Counted from the stretch's first letter, positions 5,355-14,492 are shown. The stretch is 26,516 nucleotides of DNA from Ruminococcus sp. UBA4383 (GCA_002389995.1 DGRR01000062.1:1-26516), one strand, 5' to 3'. Numbers and translations are program-made. Notes: generated from the sequence alone by a model not told the origin.

Positions 5355-7721
5355 ATGTTATCAGTTTTAATTATGGTTCTTCTGTCAGTAGTCATAATAG
5401 CACCGATACTGATACCCATAGGAATAACAATTCTCATAGTAAAGCTTGTGAAGAAATCACGCTCTGCAAAGGAAATATCCGAAAATGACAGCGAATCAGT
5501 CCCGAAACCGCCCAAACCGAAGCGTGAACCTTTAAGTTCCTCCGCAATAATGCTCCTTATCGGTACGGCGTTCATTGTACTTTCGGGCATGGCATTCGGA
5601 GTTGCAAGCTGGGTTAAAACAACTCCTCTCGGCAGAGTGGGAATAATGTTCGTAGCCTGTGCAGCATCATTCGGACTTAGCGGATTCATGAGAAAGGCTT
5701 TCAAGCTTAACGGTACTTCCGTTTCATTCTATTCAGTCGGCACAATTCTCACTTCCGTAACGCTCATAACCGCAGGATATTACAATATATTCGGAAACTG
5801 GCTTGCAGTTGACGGAGCAGGCGCAGGAATATTATATGCCATATCCTGCATAATAACGGCTTCCCTTTCAATGCTTGCATACAATTTCTATAAGCACACG
5901 GCATTTTCATATGTAGGAATATCAGCATTATTTTTTGTGATACCCTGCATTATATATCAGTTTGCGGATACTTTCAGACAAGCCGCAGTTGCGTTTATAA
6001 TTGCCCAGACAATAATAACAGCCGCTATATTCCTTTGCAGGATTCATGAAAAAATCCCCTTCGGAAAACAGACCACGATAACAGGCACGGCATTTTCAGT
6101 AATTTTTGCAATAATATCGCTCTCATACACAATAAGAATGACATTCAATGCGGATATATATTCAACAGGCATACTCGCACTCATAATAGGACAGCTTGTA
6201 TTCTACGGAATATATTTCGGAGACAAGACACTCATTATTTTTGAAAGCATAGTAAGCACCTATGCGGCAGTTGTGATATCATTCATGGCAGAATCTTCAT
6301 CAGGTGACGACATCGGAATGATAACATTCGGATTTGTAACAATTCTTGTATGCCTTGCACATAAATTTGTACCTCAGCTCAAAAACGAATTTACCGAAAT
6401 ATATACAATCACAGCAGCGGCGGCAGGTTCTCTCATATCCGCCTCGGCAGGCAACAATGATTACTTTGTATATCAGATGATACCGATATGCATAATGACA
6501 GTGATTTCATTCTCATATGTATTCAGCAAAAATAAAGGCACACAGACTGTATCGGGAATAGTTTCTCCCATGCTCCTTTTCTATATCGCAATTGAATACA
6601 GAGATTTCTTCTGCGATATATCCCATATCCGGAACAGAGACATAACAACACTCGTTTTCAGCGCACTTTCACTGATAATGACAGCAGTTGCAGCGGCATT
6701 CATATATTTACCGAAATATGCATTTTCATTCCATGCAAAACACCCACTTAAAAGCAATATGATAATATATTCAAATATATATATTGCAGCATACTGTCTT
6801 TTCTATGTGAGTGAATATTCACAGTTTATAGTATTCCCTCTTATCATAAGTATAGTTCATTTCTTCGTATCAAACAAGATGAAGAATAACTTTGCATCAG
6901 CAGGTTCAGTTGCGGCTATGATAATCATGACACACAGTCTCGCAGAACATACCAACCATGATATAGTTATATATACAATGTCTGCACTCTTTGTAATACT
7001 TATGATATTGTCAAGAGTATTCTTCAAAGAATCGTTCATCATCAGAAGTGAGGAAAAATTGTCATTCGATACTGCATTAACAGGGGGAGCAGTCACAATT
7101 TTCCTCATGATGGACGGCAGCAAAAATCATTCATTCTTCACACTTCTTGCACTGGCAATATATATTGCCTGCTTCATAAAGAAAAATACCTCGGAGAACA
7201 ATGCATCATTGCTTCTTTCAGTATCCGCAGTACTGACAGCTTCCGCCTTCATCAACAGACCATTTCTCGTATCAGACAGCGAAATAATAACCGATAAGAT
7301 AACACTTGCAATAATCGCCCTCACAGGCACAGCATACAAGTTTATCTGGAAAAATCACCCCACAGCTTCAAAATGCACTTCCACATTCATATATATGCTC
7401 TCATTTATCGGACTTATATTTGATGCAGTCAAATTCCATACAGCAGGAAATACAATATTCGTACTTTCCATAACAACAGGCATAATGATACTTTCATTCA
7501 TAACAAAAAGCAAAACATGGTTTACAGCATCTTCAACAGCCCTTATCTTCATAACCTTCTACTCATCAAGAAAATACCTCATGACAATGGGCTGGTGGGT
7601 ATACCTTTTCCTCGCAGGAATCATATTAATAGGAATCGCTTCCGTAAATGAATACTGCAAGTCAAAGGGGATATCCATAAAAGAACAGCTTGCCCTCAAA
7701 TTCGGTGACTGGAGCTGGTAA
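5355..7721 (+). CDS. Large polytopic membrane protein, 788 aa, DUF2157/DUF2339-like, function unknown
   Basis: An N-terminal helix (about 3-30) is followed by a charged, proline-rich cytoplasmic linker (PPKPKREPL, around 35-60). After that comes an almost continuous series of roughly twenty hydrophobic helices to the end. The segment SSSAIMLLIGTAFIVLSGMA and the following WVKTTPLGRVG resemble the first helices of DUF2157/DUF2339-type membrane proteins, though the match is by eye. No catalytic motif is apparent. ATG at 5355 is chosen because GAAAGGGTGAT precedes it; the in-frame extension back to 5115 crosses the intergenic control region and lacks a ribosome binding site. The gene is monocistronic, ending at its own terminator. 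Shared regulation with the divergent PP2C phosphatase is inferred from the operator cluster between them. Confidence 0.7.
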   Translation: MLSVLIMVLLSVVIIAPILIPIGITILIVKLVKKSRSAKEISENDSESVPKPPKPKREPLSSSAIMLLIGTAFIVLSGMAFGVASWVKTTPLGRVGIMFVACAASFGLSGFMRKAFKLNGTSVSFYSVGTILTSVTLITAGYYNIFGNWLAVDGAGAGILYAISCIITASLSMLAYNFYKHTAFSYVGISALFFVIPCIIYQFADTFRQAAVAFIIAQTIITAAIFLCRIHEKIPFGKQTTITGTAFSVIFAIISLSYTIRMTFNADIYSTGILALIIGQLVFYGIYFGDKTLIIFESIVSTYAAVVISFMAESSSGDDIGMITFGFVTILVCLAHKFVPQLKNEFTEIYTITAAAAGSLISASAGNNDYFVYQMIPICIMTVISFSYVFSKNKGTQTVSGIVSPMLLFYIAIEYRDFFCDISHIRNRDITTLVFSALSLIMTAVAAAFIYLPKYAFSFHAKHPLKSNMIIYSNIYIAAYCLFYVSEYSQFIVFPLIISIVHFFVSNKMKNNFASAGSVAAMIIMTHSLAEHTNHDIVIYTMSALFVILMILSRVFFKESFIIRSEEKLSFDTALTGGAVTIFLMMDGSKNHSFFTLLALAIYIACFIKKNTSENNASLLLSVSAVLTASAFINRPFLVSDSEIITDKITLAIIALTGTAYKFIWKNHPTASKCTSTFIYMLSFIGLIFDAVKFHTAGNTIFVLSITTGIMILSFITKSKTWFTASSTALIFITFYSSRKYLMTMGWWVYLFLAGIILIGIASVNEYCKSKGISIKEQLALKFGDWSW

Positions 7722-7744
7722 TCTTTAATTCATAACAAATAAAG

Positions 7745-7770
7745 CCACTTCCCTGACGGGGAGTGGTTTT
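7745..7770 (+). terminator. Rho-independent terminator
   Basis: CCACTTCCC (7745-7753), a TGAC loop and GGGGAGTGG (7758-7766) followed by TTTT. It includes one T-G pair. It ends the 788-aa protein transcript and lies just upstream of the kinase promoter. Confidence 0.75.
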
Positions 7771-7773
7771 CTG

Positions 7774-7802
7774 TTGACATATTTAAAAAAAAATGTTATA
7801 AT
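7774..7802 (+). promoter_or_regulatory. Sigma-A promoter of the two-component operon
   Basis: TTGACA (7774-7779), a 17-bp spacer and TATAAT (7797-7802), both perfect hexamers. Confidence 0.8.
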
Positions 7803-7857
7803 GGTGCAAAGGTTAAACAATTAAATGCAAAGGCATTTACAGCTATAATTATGAATT

Positions 7858-9426
7858 ATGAACTATAAATTACTTTCTGTTCTTCTGCTTATGACAGGGC
7901 TTTTTGGTATGCTTGGCTCTCTTTCATGGATTATCCGCAGAGGAAATACAAAAAAAGTTACCATATATTTCGGCATATGCCAGTCAGCTATTGTATTATG
8001 GATAATATCCCAGCTTATGATTTTATTTTCCGTAACCCGTCATCAGCTATGGATAAGCTATATAATAGGAAATATCGGAATAAGCCTGTTTTCTCCGATG
8101 TGGCTCATGTTCTCCTCGGAATTTTCCGATATAAAACATAAAATTATAAATTCCGCCCCGCTTATATCATTTTTTTCAATTATTATGATTCTCACAAATC
8201 CGATGCATAAAATGTACTATACGGAATTTGAAAGGAATAATATCAGCTACGGACTGCTTTTCTATGTATTCCAGATTATTTACTATATGTTCATCATAAC
8301 AGGCATAACTATGATGTGCATAAAACATATAAGGGGCAAAAGCCGTATAACAAAACAGATTATGCTTCTGACTCTCTCAACTGCCGTCCCTATGGCTGTG
8401 AATACTCTTACAGTCACAAGAATCATCAACGTGGGAATAGAACTTACTCCGCTGTTTTTCGCCTTTTCAAGCATTATGATTCTGATAGCAATAAGCCGTT
8501 TCGGTCTGCTGAATATAAACCGCATTGCCATTAACGATACAATAGACAATATCTCAGGCGGTGTAATAGTATTTGACAGTGAGGATAATCTGTCTTATAT
8601 GAATAAATATGCAGAGAATATTTTCTGCGAAATTGAAAATTTTGATACGCTCTGCCGTAAAACAAATCTCGATATGGACTATGATTTTGAATCATCTGAA
8701 ATAAAACTCGGTGATAATTATTATAATATAAAACAAAGTTTCTGTTTCAGCAGGTCGGGTATCATGGCAAGAATCATTATTGTCAATGATGTTACAGAAT
8801 ATCACGAACTCGCCGAAACTGAAAGACAATTGTCCATTGAACAGGAACGCAACCGCATCGCTCAGGAAATCCATGACAGCGCAGGTCATACCTTTACTAT
8901 GATAAGTTCTGTCGCAAGAATGTTGCAGGTAAGAATAACCGACAGCGATATTAAAAATTATATCAGCGAAATAGACGGTCTTTCAAGAAGCGGTGTAACT
9001 CAGTTGAGATGCTCAATAAATAATCTGCGTGACGATACTTTCATGACTTCAATCACAAGCGCAGTGCGCTCAGTAACCGATGCCGTCAGAAATATTGATA
9101 CGGATTTGTGTATTCAGGGTACTGAAACAGAAAAATATTCCTTCTGCATACGTCAGGTCTATGACAACTGCCGTGAGACTATCACCAATGCCATGAGATA
9201 TTCCAACGCTGAACATATGGATATAATTATAAAATTTCTTGACGACAGGCTCGAAATATATATCCTCGACAACGGCAAAGGCTGTAAGAATATAAAGGAA
9301 AACAACGGTCTCAAAGGTATCCGTCAGAGAACTGAATCCCTCGGCGGAACTGTCCGCTTTATCTCGTCTGCGGGAGAGGGTTTCACTACAATTATGAAAA
9401 TTCCCGTCAGTTCAGAAACAAAATAA
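7858..9426 (+). CDS. Sensor histidine kinase with 7-TM N-terminus (LiaS/NarX-type HisKA_3)
   Basis: A 522-aa membrane sensor. About seven hydrophobic helices fill residues 1-215, the layout of the His_kinase_N_7TM module. A PAS-like segment follows (about 228-312, ISGGVIVFDSEDNLSYMN). The HisKA_3 dimerisation domain carries the phosphoacceptor H339 in AQEIHDSAGH. The HATPase domain has the N-box residue N444 (ETITNAMRYS), the G1 box DNGKG at 471-475 and the G2 box NGLKG around 483-487. It should autophosphorylate on H339 and pass the phosphate to the response regulator encoded 12 bases downstream. The signal is unknown. The ATG at 7858 has no clear ribosome binding site; a stop codon at 7852 prevents extension upstream, so initiation may be weak. 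Confidence 0.92.
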   Translation: MNYKLLSVLLLMTGLFGMLGSLSWIIRRGNTKKVTIYFGICQSAIVLWIISQLMILFSVTRHQLWISYIIGNIGISLFSPMWLMFSSEFSDIKHKIINSAPLISFFSIIMILTNPMHKMYYTEFERNNISYGLLFYVFQIIYYMFIITGITMMCIKHIRGKSRITKQIMLLTLSTAVPMAVNTLTVTRIINVGIELTPLFFAFSSIMILIAISRFGLLNINRIAINDTIDNISGGVIVFDSEDNLSYMNKYAENIFCEIENFDTLCRKTNLDMDYDFESSEIKLGDNYYNIKQSFCFSRSGIMARIIIVNDVTEYHELAETERQLSIEQERNRIAQEIHDSAGHTFTMISSVARMLQVRITDSDIKNYISEIDGLSRSGVTQLRCSINNLRDDTFMTSITSAVRSVTDAVRNIDTDLCIQGTETEKYSFCIRQVYDNCRETITNAMRYSNAEHMDIIIKFLDDRLEIYILDNGKGCKNIKENNGLKGIRQRTESLGGTVRFISSAGEGFTTIMKIPVSSETK

Positions 9427-9438
9427 TTAAACAGGGAG

Positions 9439-10074
9439 GTGTTTGAAATTATCAGTGTTATTATTGCCGATGATGTGAAAATTCTCCGTGAGGGACTTAA
9501 AGCCGTACTCTCTCAGGAGGATTCAATAAAAGTCGTTGCCGAAGCTTCAAACGGCAAGGAAGCCTATGAGTTAAGCGTCAGATTCAAGCCCGATGTCGTC
9601 CTTATGGATATGCGTATGCCCGATTATGACGGCGGATTCGGCACAAGAGAAATCAAACAGAAATTAAAAGGCGTGAAAGTCCTCGTCCTTACCACTTTCG
9701 ATGACAAGGAAACTGTAAACAAAGCAATGGCAAGCGGTGCGGACGGCTATATCCTCAAAGAAATGGACAATGAACAAATCATAAATTCCATAAAAGCCGT
9801 TGCAGGCGGTATAAATGTTTTCTGCGACAACGTTTTCAAATCAATCAAAAAAGAAACTTCCCCTGTTATGGATTCAAGAAGCGCAGACCTCACCGAACGT
9901 GAAAAGGATTTCCTCCGCCTCATCTGTGACGGCTGCGACAATAAGGAAATTGCCGCAAAATTATTCCTCGCCGAAGGTACTGTCAGAAACGGAATTTCCA
10001 GACTCCTCGAAAAACTCGACCTCAAAGACAGAACTCAGCTCGCTGTATTTGCTATCAAGAACGGCATTGTATAA
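9439..10074 (+). CDS. NarL/LuxR-type response regulator, partner of the upstream kinase
   Basis: A receiver domain spans residues about 5-120 (numbered from GTG), with the acidic pair D11/D12, the phosphoacceptor D57 (VLMDMRMP) and the conserved lysine in ILKEMD. A LuxR-type HTH lies at about 147-211 (LTEREKDFL, NKEIAAKLFLAEGTVRNGIS). It should bind DNA when phosphorylated by the kinase encoded just upstream. The start is uncertain. The annotated GTG at 9439 lies inside the ribosome binding site GGGAGG (9434-9439). The codon properly placed 8 nt downstream is ATT at 9448, which would give the usual short N-terminus ISVIIADD. There is no ATG or in-frame TTG nearby. The targets are unknown. Confidence 0.9.
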   Translation: MFEIISVIIADDVKILREGLKAVLSQEDSIKVVAEASNGKEAYELSVRFKPDVVLMDMRMPDYDGGFGTREIKQKLKGVKVLVLTTFDDKETVNKAMASGADGYILKEMDNEQIINSIKAVAGGINVFCDNVFKSIKKETSPVMDSRSADLTEREKDFLRLICDGCDNKEIAAKLFLAEGTVRNGISRLLEKLDLKDRTQLAVFAIKNGIV

Positions 10075-10175
10075 TTATTCAACAAAAATTAATATTTTTC
10101 TTTGTGCATAATTATAATCTTTAATTAAAAATGGTAAAATAATAAAAACTTTTTGTTAAGAATATCAAATAATTC

Positions 10176-10204
10176 TTGACAAATTCCAAAACAAGTGATA
10201 AAAT
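10176..10204 (+). promoter_or_regulatory. Sigma-A promoter of the degV-like gene
   Basis: TTGACA (10176-10181), a 17-bp spacer and TAAAAT (10199-10204). An inverted repeat, AAGAAT (10158-10163) and ATTCTT (10172-10177), overlaps the -35 box and could be an operator. The rest of the 187-bp gap after the response regulator gene is A/T-rich with no other clear feature. Confidence 0.7.
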
Positions 10205-10261
10205 ATAAATAGTAATTTTTTATTGCTTATATCTGAAAATGATATGAAAGGAATGAACTAT

Positions 10262-11131
10262 ATGGAACGTGAAAAAATTCTCATCACTTGCGACAGTACA
10301 GCAGACCTGCCAAAAGAAATTATTAAAAAATATGACATAAGAGTTTTGCCGCTCAATGTAAACCTCGGCGGCAATATTCATCATGACGGAGTTGATGTTA
10401 CTCCTGAGGATATATTTTCTTTCGCTGCAACAAGAAATATTCTGCCCAAAACTACCGAGCCTACACTCGAAGAAACTTTTAAATTCTTCGCCCCCCTCGT
10501 CCGTCAGGGCTATGAAATACTGCACTTTACCCTCAGTGCGGAACTTTCACAATCATATACAAATGCCGAAATAAACGCAAAAAAACTCGGTCATATCCAT
10601 GTCATTGACACAAGAACCGCTTCATGTGCAGAAGGTATGATTGTACTCAATGCCGCACAGATGCTCGCAGAAGGTCATTTCCTCAACGAAATCATCGACA
10701 GCTCAAATTTCATGATTGGCAAAATAAGAGCTACTTTCGTTGTGGATAAAATGGATTTCCTCTATAAAGGCGGAAGATGCTCCGCCCTCGCAAAATTCGG
10801 CGCAACTATTTTCAATATCAAACCCAATATAATCGTTACAAAAGAAGGAAAACTTGATGTTGAAAAAAAATACCGTGGAAGATTCCCCGATGCCGTAAGC
10901 AAATTCCTTAAAGAAGAACTCGGTGACGGAAGTACAATAGATAATGATAAATTCTTCTTAGTACATACAAATGCCGACAGCGATGTCCTCGAAATGTGCG
11001 AAAACCGCATAAAATCAGTAGTCAATCCCAAACATCTCTATACCGTAAAATCAGGCTGTACTATTGCATCTCACCTCGGTCCGAATGTCGTTGTACTCAT
11101 CTTCATGAAGAAATTCGGCGGAAGCTGGTAA
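10262..11131 (+). CDS. DegV family (fatty-acid-binding, FakB-like) protein
   Basis: A 289-aa cytoplasmic protein of the DegV/EDD family, which binds a single fatty acid. Some members (FakB) present it to the kinase FakA for phospholipid synthesis. Hallmarks are the N-terminal CDSTADLP (STxDL motif), PLNVNLGG, TTEPTLEE, the FTLSAELSQSY segment and HVIDTRTASCAEG. Length agrees with the family. ATG at 10262 is preferred because AAAGGA lies about 10 nt upstream; the in-frame ATGs at 10253 and 10223 are too close to it or lack a ribosome binding site. No fakA is in the window. It is a single-gene transcript with its own promoter and terminator. Confidence 0.9.
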   Translation: MEREKILITCDSTADLPKEIIKKYDIRVLPLNVNLGGNIHHDGVDVTPEDIFSFAATRNILPKTTEPTLEETFKFFAPLVRQGYEILHFTLSAELSQSYTNAEINAKKLGHIHVIDTRTASCAEGMIVLNAAQMLAEGHFLNEIIDSSNFMIGKIRATFVVDKMDFLYKGGRCSALAKFGATIFNIKPNIIVTKEGKLDVEKKYRGRFPDAVSKFLKEELGDGSTIDNDKFFLVHTNADSDVLEMCENRIKSVVNPKHLYTVKSGCTIASHLGPNVVVLIFMKKFGGSW

Positions 11132-11159
11132 GTTCATCAGAAAATCCTCATATAAAAAA

Positions 11160-11190
11160 TCCCGAAACATTCTGTTGTTTCGGGATTTTT
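11160..11190. terminator. Bidirectional terminator between convergent genes
   Basis: TCCCGAAACA (11160-11169) pairs perfectly with TGTTTCGGGA (11176-11185). T5 follows on the plus strand and T6 on the minus strand. It serves both the degV-like gene and the GH3 gene. Confidence 0.85.
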
Positions 11191-11193
11191 CCT

Positions 11194-12723
11194 TTATAAA
11201 AGTCCAAGCTGTGATTTCTTTGAAAGTATTCTGTTTACGCTCTCATCAATTCTGCTTTCTGAAATTGTACCGTTTCTGACTGCACTGCATACACCTTCAA
11301 CAGCACTTGCTATATCATACGGCATCAGCACTATGTCAACTCCTGCCTGTATTGCCATTACTGCGGAATCTCCCGAACCGTATACATTTGCAATAGTATT
11401 CATCTGGTGGGAATCCGTTATTATAATTCCGTTGAATCCGAGTTCATTTCTCAGAAGATTCGTTACAACTTCATATGATAAATCCGAAGGAAGTCCGTCA
11501 CCTACTCCCGATACTATCTGATGACCTACCATTATACAGCTTACTCCGTTGTTTATTCCGCTTCTGAACGGTACAAATTCTTCTGCACGGAGCTGTTCAA
11601 GTGTGCGGTCTATTGTCACGAATGAATCTGTATGAGTATTTCCGCCCTCTGCGCCAAGTCCGGGAAAATGCTTCAATGTAGCACATACTCCTGAATTTTG
11701 CAGACCTGATACGACATTTGTTATCATATCAGCAACTATCTGCGGGTCACTGCTGAAAATTCTGTCACCGAGTTCATTGTAAGGATTTATATTTACGTCC
11801 GCAACAGGCGCAAAGTCAAGGTTGAATCCGAGTCCGCTGAGATAACCGCCTATTGTACTGCCTATATTGTATGCTGAAACTGTATCGTCAGTCGCTCCGT
11901 AATATGCCATATCGTAAAAAGATGTCATGCCGAGATTATCAGCCACACGGTTGACATATCCGCCTTCTTCATCGACTGATATAAACAGACCTGCTCCGCA
12001 GGTATCTTTTGCATACTGCTGGGAATTGCTTATCATCTGTGCAGTCTGGTCATAGTATTCGATATTGTTTGCAAAATATATAATACCGCCTACGGGATAA
12101 TTTTTAATACCGTTCTGAGTATCTGTACCTGCATAGTTATCGCTGTAACCTGCGAGCTGTTCAGGGGTAACTATGAACATCTGGCAGACTTTTTCTTCAA
12201 GTGTCATATAATCCATCAGCTCCTGTACAGTGGGATTCTGTGGGACAGTTCTTTTTTCGGAGGATTCCTGAGAAGAATCTGAATTTTCGTTTTTATTGTC
12301 TCCGTTTTCCGAATTATTGTCACTTTCGCTGTTACTTTCCGAATTTTCTTCATCGGAAGATTTTTCTTTTTTCTTGCCTGCATTGGGATTTTCGACTACA
12401 AGACCGTTTTCTGGGGGAGCATATGTTGGAAGTTCCTCAACATTGACGGCAGAAGTTTCAACAGATTTTTTTTCCTGAGTGGTAATCCGGACAGTATCTT
12501 CATTACCTGCGCCCGAACGTTTTTTAGATTTTCCGCCTGTTAAATCGGTTGTAGGGATTTCCGCCGTATCGGTTACGGTATCCTCTGTTACGGTATCGGT
12601 TGAAATTATCTGTGGTACAGACTCGGAATTTTCCGCAACATCAACCTGACCGCAGCCGCTCAGTATCATACAGCAGCCGAGTGCGGCAGTTATAATTTTT
12701 TTGAATTTGAGATTCATCTTCAT
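11194..12723 (-). CDS. GH3-family lipoprotein (probable beta-N-acetylhexosaminidase)
   Basis: A 509-aa exported lipoprotein: residues 1-23 are a signal peptide ending in the lipobox LSGC, with lipidated C24. Residues 25-160 form a long low-complexity linker, with a Ser/Glu/Asn/Asp-rich part at about 120-157 that should span the cell wall. The GH3 N-terminal TIM-barrel domain follows (about 165-505). The NagZ-type catalytic loop KHFPGLGAEGGNTHTDS (351-367) supplies the His/Asp dyad (H364, D366), and D437 in IITDSHQ is the likely nucleophile. DEEGG and FAPVADVNINP are further family signatures. It should remove N-acetylglucosamine from peptidoglycan fragments at the cell surface. ATG at 12723 follows AAAGGATATA. 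Confidence 0.88.
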   Translation of the reverse strand: MKMNLKFKKIITAALGCCMILSGCGQVDVAENSESVPQIISTDTVTEDTVTDTAEIPTTDLTGGKSKKRSGAGNEDTVRITTQEKKSVETSAVNVEELPTYAPPENGLVVENPNAGKKKEKSSDEENSESNSESDNNSENGDNKNENSDSSQESSEKRTVPQNPTVQELMDYMTLEEKVCQMFIVTPEQLAGYSDNYAGTDTQNGIKNYPVGGIIYFANNIEYYDQTAQMISNSQQYAKDTCGAGLFISVDEEGGYVNRVADNLGMTSFYDMAYYGATDDTVSAYNIGSTIGGYLSGLGFNLDFAPVADVNINPYNELGDRIFSSDPQIVADMITNVVSGLQNSGVCATLKHFPGLGAEGGNTHTDSFVTIDRTLEQLRAEEFVPFRSGINNGVSCIMVGHQIVSGVGDGLPSDLSYEVVTNLLRNELGFNGIIITDSHQMNTIANVYGSGDSAVMAIQAGVDIVLMPYDIASAVEGVCSAVRNGTISESRIDESVNRILSKKSQLGLL

Positions 12724-12781
12724 TATATCCTTTCAGTAAAAATATACTCCGCCTTATATTTATCTTATGGGAGCAAATATT

Positions 12782-12810
12782 ATTCTATCATATTTCTGAA
12801 TATTTTGCAA
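12782..12810 (-). promoter_or_regulatory. Sigma-A-like promoter of the GH3 gene
   Basis: On the minus strand, TTGCAA (12810-12805), a 17-bp spacer and TAGAAT (12787-12782). Confidence 0.55.
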
Positions 12811-12862
12811 TATAAAAAGTAAAAAAAACCCGTGAAAATCATATTATTTAATATATTTCCAC

Positions 12863-12898
12863 AAAAAAGGCGGATATATTACAATCCGCCTTTTTTTT
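12863..12898. terminator. Terminator of the rsmD-coaD-coiled-coil operon
   Basis: GGCGGAT (12869-12875), an 8-nt loop and ATCCGCC (12884-12890), flanked by A-runs on one side and T-runs on the other. It therefore yields a U-tract on the minus strand (T6) as well as on the plus strand. Confidence 0.8.
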
Positions 12899-13388
12899 AT
12901 TTATTCTGGTTAGCGTCCTGATTGAGAGTAGGAGAAGCTTTGAGTGTAGCAGCGACTTTTTCCTTTGTACGTTTTATATCCATGAGGTTTTTATTGTAGG
13001 CAGTTTCGGTTTCGTTGAGCATTTTTGCCACTGAAAGTGCGGCGGTAGCCTGCATATTTTTAGCGGAAGCCTGAGCCTTTGTAAGGATATCAATGGCGTG
13101 TTTTTTAGCTTCTTCAACGACAGCCTCTCTTGAACAAATCTGAGCGGCTCTTTCCTCGGCTTTTCTTATTATAGCCTCGGCATTTATTTTAGCCTCATTG
13201 AGTATTCTCTGGCAGTCGTACTCAATTTTTTTGGCTTCTTTGAGTTCGTGGGGCATATTAAGGCGAACATCGTTAATGAGTTCTCTCATACGTTCACCGT
13301 CAATAATTTTCTTATGACCTGCGAGGGGAACAGTCATGGATTTGTCGAGGAGGGCTTCCATTTCCTCCAGTATTTCATCAATGCTCAT
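12897..13388 (-). CDS. Coiled-coil protein (V-ATPase subunit H / DivIVA-like), 163 aa
   Basis: A charged, mainly helical cytoplasmic protein without membrane segments. Residues 1-20 form a short helix (IDEILEEMEALLDK). Residues 50-150 form an alanine/lysine/glutamate-rich coiled coil (NEAKINAEAIIRKAEERAAQ) that resembles ATP synthase subunit b or DivIVA-type stalks. Such proteins are often annotated as ATPase in Clostridia and follow coaD there, as here (18-bp gap). The AGAGGTTGAT ribosome binding site supports ATG at 13388. Its role is not established. The conserved linkage to rsmD-coaD and the absence of other ATP synthase genes argue against it being an ATP synthase subunit. Confidence 0.7.
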   Translation of the reverse strand: MSIDEILEEMEALLDKSMTVPLAGHKKIIDGERMRELINDVRLNMPHELKEAKKIEYDCQRILNEAKINAEAIIRKAEERAAQICSREAVVEEAKKHAIDILTKAQASAKNMQATAALSVAKMLNETETAYNKNLMDIKRTKEKVAATLKASPTLNQDANQNK

Positions 13389-13406
13389 AATATCAACCTC
13401 TTTTAA

Positions 13407-13898
13407 TTATTTTTGCTTTACAAGCCTGTCGGTTATGTCACCGAGAATCTGTGACGGTACGAAATGGCTTATATCTCCGCCGAAATAGGCGATTTGCTTT
13501 ACAACGCTTGAACTGAGATACATATTTTCCGCTGCTGTTGTGAGGAAAACTGTTTCCGCACCCGCATAGAGTTTTTTATTTGCAAGAGCCATCTGAAATT
13601 CATATTCAAAATCGCTCACGGCACGCAGACCTTTTACAATGGCAATTGCGCCGACATTCCGCACATAGTCTGCGAGGAGTCCGTCAAGGATATCTATTAC
13701 CACGTTATCCAGATCCTGTGTTACGGCTTCTATCATGAGCATACGTTCGGTAGCGGTAAAGCTTGGGGCATTTTTTCCTGCATTTCTTGAAATAAGCACG
13801 ATAACCTTATCGAAAAGTTTAGATGCTCTTGTGATTATATCGAGATGACCGAGAGTTACGGGGTCGAAACTTCCGGGGCAGACGGCTATTCTTCTCAT
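13407..13898 (-). CDS. coaD: Pantetheine-phosphate adenylyltransferase
   Basis: A 163-aa enzyme that transfers AMP from ATP to 4'-phosphopantetheine, the penultimate step of coenzyme A synthesis. The nucleotidyltransferase signature is intact: CPGSFDPVTLGH, with TLGH at residues 15-18. The downstream signature follows (FEYEFQMALANKKL, the SSS segment in MYLSSSVVKQIA, and FVP near the C-terminus). Length is standard. The start overlaps the rsmD stop codon by one base (TAATG), so translation is coupled. The rsmD-coaD order is widely conserved in Firmicutes. Confidence 0.97.
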   Translation of the reverse strand: MRRIAVCPGSFDPVTLGHLDIITRASKLFDKVIVLISRNAGKNAPSFTATERMLMIEAVTQDLDNVVIDILDGLLADYVRNVGAIAIVKGLRAVSDFEYEFQMALANKKLYAGAETVFLTTAAENMYLSSSVVKQIAYFGGDISHFVPSQILGDITDRLVKQK

Positions 13899-14452
13899 TA
13901 TTCAGATTCCTCCTCGGAGGGCTTTATAAAAATTGCCACATTTATTTTTCCGTAGCTGTAAACTTTCCTGAGAATCATATTATCGGGGGCAACAGGTTCG
14001 GGGGCATCTTTTTCATATTCGCAGACAATACTTCCGCCCTCGTTCAGTTTTTCGGCACACAGGGGGAGAATTTTTGCGATATGTCCGTGTCTGTATGGTG
14101 GGTCGAGGATAATTATATCAAACATTTCGGAGGTATACCTGATATAGTCATAGCTGTCTCTTGTTACGATGACAGAATTTTTGACAAAGCCTGTATTTTT
14201 GATATTTTCGCTGACGCAGTTTACAGATTTTTTTGAGCTGTCCACGAAAACGGCTTTTTCCGCACCTCTGCTGAGAGCTTCGATGCCCATTTGTCCGCTT
14301 CCTGCGAAAAGGTCAAGCACATAAGAACCTTCGATATCGAATTGTATAGCTGAAAAAACGGCTTCCTTTACTTTATCTCCCGTGGGGCGAACGTCCATGC
14401 CTTCGGGAGCGACAAGTTTTCTTCCTCTTGCTGTACCTGTGATAACTCTCAT
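13898..14452 (-). CDS. rsmD: 16S rRNA (guanine(966)-N2)-methyltransferase
   Basis: A 184-aa SAM-dependent methyltransferase that modifies G966 of 16S rRNA during 30S assembly. The family opening MRVITGTARGRKL, the RPTGDKVKEAVFSAI segment, the SAM loop LDLFAGSG (46-53) and the catalytic DPPY (118-121) are all present. ATG at 14452 is chosen because it gives the canonical N-terminus behind AAAGGAT. An in-frame TTG at 14473 adds seven residues and lies upstream of the ribosome binding site. It is the first gene of the rsmD-coaD-coiled-coil operon. Confidence 0.95.
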   Translation of the reverse strand: MRVITGTARGRKLVAPEGMDVRPTGDKVKEAVFSAIQFDIEGSYVLDLFAGSGQMGIEALSRGAEKAVFVDSSKKSVNCVSENIKNTGFVKNSVIVTRDSYDYIRYTSEMFDIIILDPPYRHGHIAKILPLCAEKLNEGGSIVCEYEKDAPEPVAPDNMILRKVYSYGKINVAIFIKPSEEESE

Positions 14453-14492
14453 AAAAAAATCCTTTCCGTACAAATAAGTTTACACAAATATT

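Noticed and set aside
9815..10111. 98-codon ORF overlapping the response regulator gene
   Set aside because: It is an alternative frame through a well-supported LuxR-type HTH domain, with no ribosome binding site.
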